From: Xiheibacterium sp038325765
Lineage (GTDB): Bacteria; Myxococcota_A; Polyangia; Nannocystales; Nannocystaceae
DNA: 64,000 nt
Assembly: GCA_038325765.1 (NCBI GenBank)
Contig: JBBQJI010000024.1
Coordinates: forward strand, 38,070-102,069
Reading direction: 5' to 3'
The notes beneath the pieces were generated by a model. The model searched no databases, was not told the DNA's origin, and worked only from the letters and a program-made list of their open reading frames with translations. A program made the translations under genes and the position numbers. Below are positions 41,566-50,732 of the stretch, one piece after another (the stretch's first letter is position 1; each line of letters starts with the position of its first letter).

Positions 41566-43380
41566 TCATCGGGTGTGTTCGACACCCGCCCGAAGCTCGC
41601 GCGGGCCGTCGGCGACGCCCACCGGCTGCAGCGGCGCGAACCCATGCGCGCGCACCCAGTTCACATGGACGCCCTCGCACTCCCCGACGTGCACGCACCC
41701 GCGGCACCGCAGCGACTTCACCCGATCATGCCCGTGCACGAAGCGTCGGGCATACCGGAAGATCTCGAGCCCGCCCGCCGGTGCCAGCATCGCGGTGTCG
41801 AGGGTCGGCGGTGATCGCCGCGGCGCCCTGCCGGTCAGACACACGGGCGCCCCGTCGATCGGCACCGCATCGAAGTCCTCGAACCGCGCCCGCATCGTGG
41901 CGACGAACGCGGGCAGATCCACATCCCGCGCGCTCGCGTCGCTCGCCAGATCGTAGCTCGGCTGCACGAGCGCGAGCCGCCGCGGCCACACCGGCTGGAG
42001 CTCCAACCACGCCGCCAGCGACCCACCTATCGCCGCGAGCACCTCGTGCTCACCCTCGATCAGGAGCGCCGCCTCGGTGAGCGCCACCGAAGCGGTGCGA
42101 ATCCCCGCCAGCACCCGCCCCTGCAGCCGCCCGTCCACGAGCGCTTCGGCGACACCGCGGAGATCGTCGAGCTCGAGCACGACGTGCGACACGGTGGGCA
42201 TCGTCGCCAGGCTGGCCATGGCCGCCGCGAGATCGGGCGCGACGATCCACGCCGTGCGCGCGCCCGACTCGGCGATCCGGGTCGACAGATCCAACTTCGC
42301 CACAGGCCCGGCCCTCGCCGCCCCGAGCACCGGCAGACGCCGCGCGGCCTCGACCCGCTCGGCGCTCGCCGGGTCACCGCCGAACGCCTCGGGCAGCTGC
42401 GCCTCCCACCGCGTGTCGACGCGCACCGTCTCGAACCGGTTGCGCGCCGTCGTCTCGCGCACGCCGTCGAGATGATCGCACAGCCGCCGCACATAGCAGT
42501 GGCGGCAGCGGTCGGGCTCGCGACACGACAGCGGGATGCCCTCGTCGAGCCACCGCGTGTACTCCTCTTTGCGGCCGCGGACCTCGTCGCCCAGCTTGTA
42601 CGGATCCTGGATCAGCTCCTCGAAGCCCTCGAGGTGCTCCACGGGAAAACGGTTGAGCCACACGTGCATGTCGGGCAGGCGCGCATAGGCGAAGGCCTCG
42701 AGCAGCCAGGGGCGGGCCTGCTCGAGATCGTAGAACAGCGTGTCCTTGCCCTCGCGGTACGCCCGACCGAACGGGATCACCTGCAGCAGATCGAACTCCC
42801 GCACGCCCATCGCGGTGAAGCGGCGCAGCATCTCGGGCAGATGCCGGACGTTCGCCCGCATCACGCACACGTCGATGTTGACGATCACCCGACCGTCGTC
42901 GAGCGCGTGACGCAGCCCGGCGATCTCCTCGTCGAACGCGCCCTTCACCCCGACCAGCGCGTCGTGGATCTTCGCGTCGGGGCCGTGGATCGAGAACGTG
43001 ATCTCGCCCAGGCCCGCATCGATCGCGCGGGTGAGGAACTCGCGATACGCGAACATCCGCCCGTTGGTGACGGTCTGCACCCGCGAGTAGCCAGCGGACC
43101 GCCCGAGCCGCACGAACTCGACGAAGTCCGGGTGCATCGTCGGCTCGCCACCGGAAAGGATCAGGCGCTCGGCGCCCTTGCGGCGTCCATCGAGGATCTG
43201 CGCCTTGACCTCGGCGCGCCCGCGGATGCGGCCGTCGTGGGTGTCGGCGTCGAGGCAGAACACGCAGCGGTCGTTGCAGTCGAAGGTCAGCCGCACCCAG
43301 TTGCGGACCTGGTGCGCGGCGCCCTCGTGCTGCGCGCGCTTCTGCCCGAATCCGACGGTTTCCTCGGCATCGGCGACCAC
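41566..43380 (-). CDS. radical SAM protein with two extra Cys clusters
   Basis: 604 residues from the GTG at 43380, placed by TACACT six bases upstream. The core motif is CNDRCVFC (Cys 35, 39, 42), with LILSGGEPTMHP for SAM. IHGPDAKIHDALVGVKGAFD and TNGRMFAYREF match the radical SAM proteins of the HXS operon. A middle cluster CREPDRCRHCYVRRLC (about 360-380) and a final CRGCVHVGECEGVHVNW (about 565-590) could bind auxiliary Fe-S clusters, as in SPASM domains. The long segment between them is not recognisable. No precursor gene is adjacent, so its substrate is unknown; it may be recruited to the HXS peptide. Confidence 0.88.
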   Translation of the reverse strand: MVADAEETVGFGQKRAQHEGAAHQVRNWVRLTFDCNDRCVFCLDADTHDGRIRGRAEVKAQILDGRRKGAERLILSGGEPTMHPDFVEFVRLGRSAGYSRVQTVTNGRMFAYREFLTRAIDAGLGEITFSIHGPDAKIHDALVGVKGAFDEEIAGLRHALDDGRVIVNIDVCVMRANVRHLPEMLRRFTAMGVREFDLLQVIPFGRAYREGKDTLFYDLEQARPWLLEAFAYARLPDMHVWLNRFPVEHLEGFEELIQDPYKLGDEVRGRKEEYTRWLDEGIPLSCREPDRCRHCYVRRLCDHLDGVRETTARNRFETVRVDTRWEAQLPEAFGGDPASAERVEAARRLPVLGAARAGPVAKLDLSTRIAESGARTAWIVAPDLAAAMASLATMPTVSHVVLELDDLRGVAEALVDGRLQGRVLAGIRTASVALTEAALLIEGEHEVLAAIGGSLAAWLELQPVWPRRLALVQPSYDLASDASARDVDLPAFVATMRARFEDFDAVPIDGAPVCLTGRAPRRSPPTLDTAMLAPAGGLEIFRYARRFVHGHDRVKSLRCRGCVHVGECEGVHVNWVRAHGFAPLQPVGVADGPRELRAGVEHTR

Positions 43381-43386
43381 AGCCGC

Positions 43387-43392
43387 AGTGTA
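43387..43392 (-). promoter_or_regulatory. TACACT -10-like element, 6 nt before the radical SAM gene
   Basis: Hexamer six bases before GTG 43380. The gap to the histidine kinase gene at 43633 shows nothing else. Confidence 0.45.
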
Positions 43393-43632
43393 GCCGGCCG
43401 CCCTCGCCCGCGATCGCGGTGCGCCGCAGCGCAAGACCGCGCGCGCCTGCCCGCGGTTCGGGAATCCGGCACCGAGGCGCCGCCCTTCCGCCGCCGCCGC
43501 GCCGCCGCGCCCGCGATCGCCCCAGATCGGGCCCCGAACCGCGCATGCATGGCTTGGCACCGACATTGCTGTTGCGTCCGGGGTTGGGGACGGCGCCGAC
43601 GCGCCCGGGCGACTCCCCACCTCCGCCCCTTC

Positions 43633-45120
43633 ATGTCACGCTCGATCGGCCCGATGCCCGAGACCTCCCAGTGCGCCGACATCGCCCAGGTCGTCGACCA
43701 CGACGTCGCCCAGGGCGTCGAGGAAATCCGCCGTCGCGCGCTGCTGCGGCTGTTCCACCGGTTTCGCATCGTGAAGTGGGTCATGGGCCCGGTGCTGGCC
43801 GCGGTGCTGGTGTGGATCCTCTATCACGACGGTGATCTGTGGCGATGGGCCGGGCTCGCGGTGTGGGCCGGCGTCGCATTGGCGATCGGCGCGCGCTTCG
43901 GCTTCGGCAATCGCAAGGGCATGGAGCGGCTGTGCGAGCGCGACTTCCGTCCGCTCGAGGCGGCACCGATCGCGGTGATGCACCTCATCGGGCTCGCGAT
44001 CACCGGCGGCTTGGCCAGCCCGCTGCTGCCGGTGATGTTCGCCGCCGCCCACAACTCGGGCCTGTTCGGCGGCGTACGAGCGGCCCGGACCGTGTTCGTC
44101 CTGCAGGTCGTCGGGCTGTGGGTCTTGCTCGCGATCCACCTGAGCGGCGTGGTGCAGATGGTGCCACGGACGCTCATCGACACCGGCTGGCCGGGGCCGA
44201 CCTTCTTCGTCCTGCTCGCGGCGGTGATCACCGCGGCCCTGAGCGCCGCCCACCTCATGGGCCTGCGGCTGCGCGAGGCGGTCGACGAGCAACTCAGCCA
44301 GGCGCTCCTCGCCCGCGCCGCCGCACTGGGCAACTACCGCGAGCGCGCCGAGGAACTCACCACGTTGTCGGCCGAGATCGCCCACGAGCTCAAGAACCCG
44401 CTGGCGACGGTCAAGGGGCTCGCTGCGCTGCTCGGCCGCGACGCCCACGGCAAGAACGCCGAGCGCGTGGCGGTGCTGCGCCGCGAGGTCGACCGCATGC
44501 AGGGCATCCTCGACGAGTTCCTGAACTTCTCGCGGCCGCTCGCGCCGCTCGCCGTGCGGCGGGTCGATCTCGGCCGGCTCACCCGCGAGGTGATGGATCT
44601 GCACGAGGGCATCGCGTCCGAGCGGATGATCGCGATCGAGCTCGACGCCGGCCTCCACGTCGCGGCGGTGTGCGACGCCCGCAAGGTCAAGCAGATCCTG
44701 GTCAACTTGCTGCAGAACGCGCTCGACGCCGCCGACGCCAACACGCGGATCGATCTCGTGGTCCGGCGCTCGCGCGGTGGCGACGGCGGGCGTGGCGACG
44801 AGGTCGAGGTCCGGGTGCTCGATCGCGGAACCGGCGTGCCCGCGGCGCTGTCCGAGCGCATCTTCGAGGCCGGCATGACCACCAAGCCTACGGGCAACGG
44901 GCTCGGCCTGCCGATGGCGCGCGCCCTCGCGCGTCAGCACGGCGGCGACCTGACGCTCCGCGACCGCGCCGACGGCCGCGGCTGCGCAGCCGTCGTCGTG
45001 CTCCCCGTCGACGGACCCGGCGACTTCGAGGCCGCCGATGTCGACCCGAACCCCAGCGTCGACGACACCGCGGACGTGCGCGTGCCAGCGCGGCAGCATG
45101 CCGTCGGTGCCGCGCGGTGA
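43633..45120 (+). CDS. membrane histidine kinase, NtrB-like
   Basis: 495 residues. Five or six membrane helices (for example VKWVMGPVLAAVLVWILYHD, FVLQVVGLWVLLAIHLSGVV, FFVLLAAVITAALSAAHLMG) form a sensor without a large periplasmic domain. They are followed by HisKA with EIAHELKNPLATVKGLAALL and HATPase with NLLQNALDAAD, DRGTGVPAALSERIFEAG, and GNGLGLPMARALARQHGG. It is a typical NtrB/AtoS-style kinase. ATG 43633 or 43654 starts the protein. The stop overlaps the GTG of the response regulator (GTGA), so the two form a pair. Confidence 0.93.
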   Translation: MSRSIGPMPETSQCADIAQVVDHDVAQGVEEIRRRALLRLFHRFRIVKWVMGPVLAAVLVWILYHDGDLWRWAGLAVWAGVALAIGARFGFGNRKGMERLCERDFRPLEAAPIAVMHLIGLAITGGLASPLLPVMFAAAHNSGLFGGVRAARTVFVLQVVGLWVLLAIHLSGVVQMVPRTLIDTGWPGPTFFVLLAAVITAALSAAHLMGLRLREAVDEQLSQALLARAAALGNYRERAEELTTLSAEIAHELKNPLATVKGLAALLGRDAHGKNAERVAVLRREVDRMQGILDEFLNFSRPLAPLAVRRVDLGRLTREVMDLHEGIASERMIAIELDAGLHVAAVCDARKVKQILVNLLQNALDAADANTRIDLVVRRSRGGDGGRGDEVEVRVLDRGTGVPAALSERIFEAGMTTKPTGNGLGLPMARALARQHGGDLTLRDRADGRGCAAVVVLPVDGPGDFEAADVDPNPSVDDTADVRVPARQHAVGAAR

Positions 45121-46505
45121 AGCCCCACGCCCTGGTCGTCGACGACGACGACGGTGTCCGCTACACGCTGTCCGGCATCCTCGAAGAGGAGGGCGTGCAC
45201 GTCTCGCAGGCGAGCTGTGCCGAGCAGGCCCTCGCGCTCTTCGACGATCCCGCCACCGCCGAGATCCACCTGGTCGTCACCGACATGCGCATGCCCGGCA
45301 TGTCCGGCCTGCAGCTGCTCGGCGCGCTGCGTCAGCGGCCACGCGCGCCCAAGGTCGTGATGATCACCGCCCACGGCAGCGAGCGCCTCGCGGTCGAGGC
45401 GACCAAGGCCGGGGCGTACGACTACTTCCGCAAGCCCTTCGAGCTCGAGGAGTTGGTCGCCGTCTTTCGCCGGGCCCTCGACACCGTGCGACTCGAGGCA
45501 GAAAACGAGCAGCTGCGCTCGCGCCTCGAGCTGTCGAAGATCATGGTCTTCGTCTCCGACGCGATGACCAAGCTGGCGGTGATGGTCCACCGCGTGGCGC
45601 CGCGCGACGTCACCGTGCTCATCCGGGGTGAGAGCGGCACCGGCAAGGAGCGGGTCGCCGAGGCCCTGGTCCACGCCTCGCGGCGGGCGGGCAAGCCGTT
45701 CGTGCGCTTCAACTGCGCGGCGCTCACCCCCGAGCTCGCCGAGGCCGAGCTGTTCGGCCATGCCAAAGGGGCGTTCACCGGCGCGGTGCGATCGCGGGCC
45801 GGCATGTTCCGCGAAGCCGACGGCGGCACCATCTTGCTCGACGAGGTCGGCGAGCTCGATCTGGCGACGCAGGCCAAGCTGCTGCGTGTGCTGCAGGAGC
45901 ACGAGATCCGCCCCGTGGGCGAGGACCATGCGATTCCCATCGACGTCCGCGTGATCGCGGCGACCCACCGCGATCTCGCCAAGCGCGTCGAGGAGGGGGC
46001 CTTCCGCGAGGACCTCTACTATCGACTCCACGTCGTCGAGCTGCACGTGCCCGCGCTGCGCGAACGCCCCGAGGACATCGCGCCGCTCGCCCGCCACTTC
46101 CTCGAGCGCTGCGCGCTGCGCTTCGGCGTGGGGCGGTTGGTGGAGCCCCCCGAGCTGGTCCCGCGCCTCACCGCCATGCCGTGGCCGGGCAACGTCCGCG
46201 AGCTCGAGAACGCGATCGAGAGCCTGGTCGCGCTCTCGGATGGTGAGGTGCTCGACCTCGATGCGCTGGGCCCGGCACCGACCCACGTTCGCCGGCCCGA
46301 CGCAGCCGCGCCGAGCGAGGGGCACGGGCTGCGCGAGCGCGTGGACGCTTTCGAGCGCCAGCTGTTGCAGGACGCCCTGTCGTCGGCCGCGGGTAACCGC
46401 ACCGAGGCCGCGAAGGTGCTCGGGATCGGGCGCGCGACATTGCACGACAAGCTGCGCAAGTACGGCATCGGCGAGGCGTCGAGCGAGGGGTCGAGCGAGA
46501 GGTGA
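45117..46505 (+). CDS. NtrC-type sigma-54 response regulator
   Basis: 462 residues. Receiver 1-115 (VVDDDDGVRYTLSGILEE, VTDMRMPGMSGLQLL, KPFELEELVAVF); AAA+ domain about 145-370 with GESGTGKERVAEAL, the GAFTGA loop in HAKGAFTGAVRSRAG, ILLDEVGELDLATQA and the R-finger region VPALRERPED; and a Fis-type HTH at the end (NRTEAAKVLGIGRATLHDKL). It activates sigma-54 promoters after phosphorylation by the upstream kinase. The GTG at 45117 overlaps the kinase stop. Confidence 0.95.
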   Translation: MKPHALVVDDDDGVRYTLSGILEEEGVHVSQASCAEQALALFDDPATAEIHLVVTDMRMPGMSGLQLLGALRQRPRAPKVVMITAHGSERLAVEATKAGAYDYFRKPFELEELVAVFRRALDTVRLEAENEQLRSRLELSKIMVFVSDAMTKLAVMVHRVAPRDVTVLIRGESGTGKERVAEALVHASRRAGKPFVRFNCAALTPELAEAELFGHAKGAFTGAVRSRAGMFREADGGTILLDEVGELDLATQAKLLRVLQEHEIRPVGEDHAIPIDVRVIAATHRDLAKRVEEGAFREDLYYRLHVVELHVPALRERPEDIAPLARHFLERCALRFGVGRLVEPPELVPRLTAMPWPGNVRELENAIESLVALSDGEVLDLDALGPAPTHVRRPDAAAPSEGHGLRERVDAFERQLLQDALSSAAGNRTEAAKVLGIGRATLHDKLRKYGIGEASSEGSSER

Positions 46506-46530
46506 GCGACGTCCAGCACGAGGCGCGGGC

Positions 46531-46656
46531 ATGAGCGTTGTCGCGCTCGCGCAGCTCCGAGCGGAGATCCGGGTCGGGGCCTGGAGTCCGACGGGCGAGT
46601 CGCCCGACGCCGTGTTCGACGACTTCAAGCTCTACGACACCATGCTGGTGCCCTAG
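46531..46656 (+). pseudogene. small C-terminal-like frame downstream of the regulator
   Basis: 41 residues, MSVVALAQLRAEIRVGAWSP then TGESPDAVFDDFKLYDTMLV and a final Pro. The end resembles the last strand of a jelly-roll domain (DDFxLYDxxL), so this could be the remnant of a secreted protein; no ribosome site is obvious. It lies between the regulator and the convergent DUF4185 gene. Confidence 0.25.
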
Positions 46657-46701
46657 CAGCCCACTCCCCATGGAAGCGCGAGGGGAGCAGCCACCCCCGC
46701 C

Positions 46702-48213
46702 TCACGCGGGATCGAGGCGGAGCCGCACCGAGAACAGCACCACGTTGTAGGGGTCCCAGGTCGACGCCAACATCGGAATCGCGAGTTCGTAGGCGCCGCC
46801 GCCGAGATCCGTGGTGGCGACGGTGGGCAGCGCATACGCGGCGTAGAGCCCCGCCACGAAGCAGTTGAGGATCTGGTCGCCTTCGCAGGTGGCGCTGCAG
46901 CAGTGCGCCGCAGCGAACGCCGGATCGGCCATGTCGACGACGGTGATCGGATCGCTCCACGGCCCCGTGGCTTCGCGAGCGATGCGCATGACCACGCGGT
47001 TGTCGACGATGGCCCCACCTCCGTCGTGGAGCTCGCGCTGATAGGTCGCGAGGTACACGTTGGGCTCCTCGAGGTAGTGCACGGAGAGTTCGCCGACTCC
47101 GTCGGTGTCGAACACGGTGCCGAGCGCCGCGCGTGCGTCGGGATCCATCTCGCCAGCGACGTGCCATGCGCCGGCGCTCGGATCGAACAGCTCGGTGCCC
47201 ACGCCGGCTTCGAGATCGTCGAGGCCCACGCGGGCGAGCGCCACGCCACTGCGCCGGTAATCTCCGGTGCCGAAGAGCTCGACATGATCGTCGCGGACCA
47301 CCGGCGCGACCTGGATGAAGTGGCCGCCGAGCGCACCAGCGACGAGGTCATCGACCGCGCGCACGATGTCGTAGTTCGGCGCAGCACCTCCGGGATCGGA
47401 CCAGCGCGCGAGGTACGATCGCGTCGCTCGGGTGCGCGGCTGGGTCTCGACGAGCCCGGCGTAGAACAACCACGTGCTGCCATCGGCCACCATGGCGCCG
47501 CTCGGGACCTCGAAGGTGCCAGGCATGTTCGCGAACGGCCCGGCCGGCTGCGCGATGTACTCGGCGATGGTGTGACCGGGCGGAGGCGTCATCCAGGCGC
47601 CCGCGAAGTCGCGCAAGATCCCGGGATCGACGCCCGCGGCCACGCTCGGCACATCGGCGGTGACGTAGAACTCGAGCTGTGAGCACAGCGCCGCCGGGTC
47701 GGCCACGACCGCTGCCAGCGGAACCCGGGCGACGGCATCGGGGTCCTCGCCGAAATCCCAGATCGCGCGGTACCCGACGGTGTCGCCGAAGAACAGATGC
47801 AACCACTCGCCGGTCACCAGCCCGATCCCGAGATCGGTGCCGCGGAGGTTGAAGCGCGTGTGGGTGGCGTTGGCCGTGGGGTCGTCCAGGGCAGTGTCCG
47901 AGATCAACTTGCACAGCAGTGATCGCTCGACCAACGTGCCGACGTACGGCGCGACCGTCTCGCCGGTGTCGCTCCCCGCGGTCGTTCCTGCGCCCTCGCT
48001 GGTGACGCCCTCGTCGGTGGCCGCCGCGCTCGCGTCGGAATCGGCCGCGGTCACCAGGGTGTCCGCGCCGGTGACCGTGTCTGCGCCGGTCGTCGGGGTG
48101 TCGGTGACGGCGCCTGTGGTGCTGTCCCGGGCGTCGGAACGAACGGTACAGGCGGCGGCAGTACAGGCGGCGGCAGTCAGGATGAGCGCCAGGAGCACGC
48201 GTAGGGCCAGCAC
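46702..48213 (-). CDS. DUF4185 secreted lipoprotein
   Basis: 503 residues from GTG 48213, nine bases after TATGCT. A signal ends near AAACTAAACTV, whose Ala-Ala-Cys region is a 15-bp duplication (about 48150-48180), and a Thr/Asp/Ser spacer follows. The folded region has the DUF4185 beta-propeller markers WLHLFFGDTVGYRAIWDFGE, TWLFYAGLVE, RTRATRSYLARW, YDIVRAVDDLVAGALGGHFI and LATYQRELHDGG. This family is related to sialidase-like or beta-fructosidase-like five-bladed propellers, but no catalytic set has been shown. It is probably an outer-membrane or secreted carbohydrate-active protein. Confidence 0.82.
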   Translation of the reverse strand: MLALRVLLALILTAAACTAAACTVRSDARDSTTGAVTDTPTTGADTVTGADTLVTAADSDASAAATDEGVTSEGAGTTAGSDTGETVAPYVGTLVERSLLCKLISDTALDDPTANATHTRFNLRGTDLGIGLVTGEWLHLFFGDTVGYRAIWDFGEDPDAVARVPLAAVVADPAALCSQLEFYVTADVPSVAAGVDPGILRDFAGAWMTPPPGHTIAEYIAQPAGPFANMPGTFEVPSGAMVADGSTWLFYAGLVETQPRTRATRSYLARWSDPGGAAPNYDIVRAVDDLVAGALGGHFIQVAPVVRDDHVELFGTGDYRRSGVALARVGLDDLEAGVGTELFDPSAGAWHVAGEMDPDARAALGTVFDTDGVGELSVHYLEEPNVYLATYQRELHDGGGAIVDNRVVMRIAREATGPWSDPITVVDMADPAFAAAHCCSATCEGDQILNCFVAGLYAAYALPTVATTDLGGGAYELAIPMLASTWDPYNVVLFSVRLRLDPA

Positions 48214-48222
48214 GATGCGAGC

Positions 48223-48228
48223 AGCATA
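48223..48228 (-). promoter_or_regulatory. TATGCT -10-like element, 9 nt before the DUF4185 gene
   Basis: Hexamer nine bases before GTG 48213; leaderless pattern. Confidence 0.4.
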
Positions 48229-48325
48229 GCGCGGCCCACCGCGATGATCGGAAGCCGAGCTCGGCGTGTCTACGTAGACCGACGCATCCGCGAACGCCGT
48301 CGGTGATCCGCCAGCCTACGCGCAG

Positions 48326-48519
48326 CGTTTTCTCCGCTGCTCCTCACCACCCCCTTCATCCTGCTCGCCGCGCCGGCCGCGGCCGCGCCCGCCGAGATCT
48401 GCATCCCAGAGGCGAGCCCCACCCCGGACTGGTGGTCGCCCTGGCGGCGCAGAGGGTTCCTCTGGCGGCGCCCCACTCGACGAGAGCCGCGCCCCAGCCT
48501 CTACTGCTTCGCCCAGTGA
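48326..48519 (+). pseudogene. secreted small protein frame without a start codon
   Basis: A frame reading LLLTTPFILLAAPAAAAPAE (signal-like) then ICIPEASPTPDWWSPWRRR and stopping at TGA 48517 looks like a small exported protein, but no ATG, GTG or TTG opens it after the stop upstream. I take it as a relic. The stretch 48229-48806 is otherwise without an intact gene. Confidence 0.25.
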
Positions 48520-48551
48520 ACCCGCGTCCCCACGAACCGAGGAAGCACACC

Positions 48552-48593
48552 ATGACCCTGGACATCCCCCTGCTGCGCCAGAGCTTCGCGCTG
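48552..48593 (+). pseudogene. N-terminal fragment of a globin-like gene, cut by the dispersed repeat
   Basis: ATG 48552 has a good GAGGAAG ribosome site and codes MTLDIPLLRQSFAL, which resembles the first helix of bacterial single-domain globins. At the next codon the sequence passes into the dispersed repeat and the globin continuation (helices B-H) is absent. It is the stub of a gene disrupted by the element, or by a deletion with one end there. Confidence 0.4.
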
Positions 48594-48660
48594 GCCGGGC
48601 TTTGCCCGGTGGAAGGGGGACCGCGGGCCGGTCCCCCAGAAGGACTGAGAGAGCGGCAGC
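48594..48660 (+). repeat. dispersed palindromic repeat, copy 2
   Basis: GCCGGGCTTTGCCCGGTGG, then AAGGGGGACC, GCGGGCCGGTCCCCCAG and AAGGACTGAG, the plus-strand counterpart of copy 1 at 9701-9788. Both hairpin arms are retained, with compensating or tolerated changes. Here it continues into AGAGCGGCAGCGA, a phrase found at the other side of copy 1, suggesting that a longer unit exists. Confidence 0.75.
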
Positions 48661-48806
48661 GATCCGAGGCCGTGCGCGCGCCCTGGCATCGTCGGACCTT
48701 CGGACGCGGGGCGCCGGGACCCCGGACATTGGCCTGGCCGCGTGCGCGGCCCGACGCGCAGTCATTGCACCACGGCCTTGGCACGCGACGTGCTCGTTGC
48801 GCCCGC

Positions 48807-49454
48807 ATGAGCGCGATCACCACGCACACTCCGAGCGCGCACATGGAAGCCTACCTCGGCGGCGATGATCACGCGCTCGGCGAGCTGTTCCGCCTCCTCG
48901 CGCCGCGGATAAGGCGCGTGGTGCAGACGCGGATCGACGATCCCGACCTCGTCGACGACATCGTCCAGCTCACCTTCGTGAAGGCGCACCGCGGGCGGCA
49001 TGCCTTCCGGGCGCGCCGCGACGCGAACGCCGACGCCGCGCCGGACGCCCCCGTCACGCACAACGACGACGCCGTCATCGCATGGTACCTCGCGATCGCC
49101 CGTAACACCGCCGTCGATGGGGTGCGATCCGAACGGCGCCACCAGCAGCGGCGCGTGCGGACGATCGACGTCCACGACACCGAGGCGTCCGACGAGGTGC
49201 CCAGCGCCACCGAGGATCCCGAGACCGCCGCGATCGAGGCCCAGGATCGCGCCGAGTCGCAGCAGCGGGTGCGCGCCGCGATCGCGACGCTGCCCGCCGG
49301 TCAGCGCGACGTCGTCGTGCTGCACAAGCTCGGCGGCCTCTCGATGCAAGCGGTCGCCGATCGCCTGCACCTGCGTTCCGGTGCCGCGAGGGTGCGTGCG
49401 CACCGTGCCTACCTGTCGCTCGCCCGCGCCCTGACCCCCGCCGCCGCCGCGTGA
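48807..49454 (+). CDS. ECF-type RNA polymerase sigma factor
   Basis: 215 residues. Sigma region 2 is LFRLLAPRIRRVVQTRIDDP then DLVDDIVQLTFVKAHRGR (the -10 recognition helix), and region 4 is LPAGQRDVVVLHKLGGLSMQ then AVADRLHLRSGAARVRAHRA. An acidic linker of about 65 residues separates them. The HLRSGAARVRAHRAYLSLAR end resembles group 41/42-like ECF factors in myxobacteria; no anti-sigma gene is adjacent. ATG 48807 is chosen because upstream codons run into the globin/repeat region. Confidence 0.9.
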   Translation: MSAITTHTPSAHMEAYLGGDDHALGELFRLLAPRIRRVVQTRIDDPDLVDDIVQLTFVKAHRGRHAFRARRDANADAAPDAPVTHNDDAVIAWYLAIARNTAVDGVRSERRHQQRRVRTIDVHDTEASDEVPSATEDPETAAIEAQDRAESQQRVRAAIATLPAGQRDVVVLHKLGGLSMQAVADRLHLRSGAARVRAHRAYLSLARALTPAAAA

Positions 49455-49562
49455 ACCTGCCGCCGCCCGCGCGCGAGTGCCTTCACGCCGCGGCGTGAAG
49501 GCATTCGCCTGCCCACCGCCCCCCGTCCCGCGCTAAAGTGATGCGCTGGGAGTTCGCTCTTC

Positions 49563-50732
49563 GTGCTGGATGCCTGGGCCCTCGGATTCGCGCTCGCCGC
49601 CGGCTGCCTGCAGCCGCTCGGCGACGCGATCGCGACGCTCGCCGAACCCACCGATCCGCTGGCCGAGCCCACCGCGGGCACCGAGACGTTCTCCGCCGCC
49701 GACGCATCGAGCCTGTTCGTCGGCCACGCCGGGTTCACGCTCGCGCCGGCGCCCCGCTGGATTCGTCACCGCCTGCGACCGCGCGAGCGACTGACCGCGA
49801 TCGCAGCCCGCTACGGCGTGTCGCTCGATGATCTGCTGCGGTGGAATCGCCTCGATGGCAACGGCGTGCCGCCGCGCAAGCGCCACCTGCGGGTCTTCAC
49901 CGATCGCAACGCCCCGCCGCTGCGGCAGATCCGCTATGCCGTCGGCACGGGCGAGACCTGGGACGACATCGCGGCGAACCTGCGGATCCCCGAGCATGAT
50001 CTGCGGGTGCAGAACTACCGCCACGCCACTCCAGCGGCCGGGGACATCCTGGTGGCCTGGATCGATCCGCTCGAGGGCACCAGCTTCGCAGCGAACACCG
50101 AGCCGACATCACCGCCGCCGCTGCCGCCCATCGGCGAGGGCCGCAGCGTCGGGCTGCCCCAGCGCGGCAAGATCGTCGATGCCGTACAGCTGCCCGAGCA
50201 TCCGCTGTGGGTGCGCGGCAACCCCGACCACCTGTGGGGCAGCGCGCACGCCGTGCGCGTGATCCACCACGCCTTCGCGATCCTGCGCGGCGAGCTCGGC
50301 TATCCCAGCGGCATCCTCATCGGCGCCATGAGTCGCCGCCGGGGCGGCCACGCGCCGCCGCACCGATCGCACCAATCGGGCCGCGACATCGACATCCGCC
50401 TGCCGCTGCGCGTCGGCCTGGGCAAGACCCGGTCGCCCAACGCCGACGAGATCGACTGGTACGCGACCTGGGCGCTCATCGACGCCTTCGCGCGCACCGA
50501 GGAGGTCGAGGCCGTCTACCTGAACGAGGTGCACCACGGTCGCCTCTATGAGGCCGCCCGCGCGATGGGCATCGAGCGCGCGCGGGTGCACGCGGTGGTG
50601 CGCTGGCCGAGTTGGCGCGGCGGCAGCCACCCGATGGTCCAGCACGCCGACGGCCACAACGCCCACCTGCACGTCCGCGTGCGCTGCGGCGACGAGGAGG
50701 CCCGGTGCAAGATGGCGCCCAGATTCGAGTGA
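49563..50732 (+). CDS. LysM-containing MepA-like (M74) murein endopeptidase
   Basis: 389 residues from GTG 49563. Two LysM-like modules (about 62-105 RHRLRPRERLTAIAARYGVS; about 118-160 RYAVGTGETWDDIAANLRIP) precede a penicillin-insensitive endopeptidase domain (about 190-389). HQSGRDIDIRLPL and QHADGHNAHLHVRVRCGD hold the Zn-binding His/Asp set of MepA. It cleaves D,D crosslinks in peptidoglycan. An N-terminal signal is suggested by ALGFALAAGCLQP. Its stop lies inside the first unit of a 14-bp minisatellite. TAAAGT at 49534 is a possible -10. Confidence 0.85.
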   Translation: MLDAWALGFALAAGCLQPLGDAIATLAEPTDPLAEPTAGTETFSAADASSLFVGHAGFTLAPAPRWIRHRLRPRERLTAIAARYGVSLDDLLRWNRLDGNGVPPRKRHLRVFTDRNAPPLRQIRYAVGTGETWDDIAANLRIPEHDLRVQNYRHATPAAGDILVAWIDPLEGTSFAANTEPTSPPPLPPIGEGRSVGLPQRGKIVDAVQLPEHPLWVRGNPDHLWGSAHAVRVIHHAFAILRGELGYPSGILIGAMSRRRGGHAPPHRSHQSGRDIDIRLPLRVGLGKTRSPNADEIDWYATWALIDAFARTEEVEAVYLNEVHHGRLYEAARAMGIERARVHAVVRWPSWRGGSHPMVQHADGHNAHLHVRVRCGDEEARCKMAPRFE

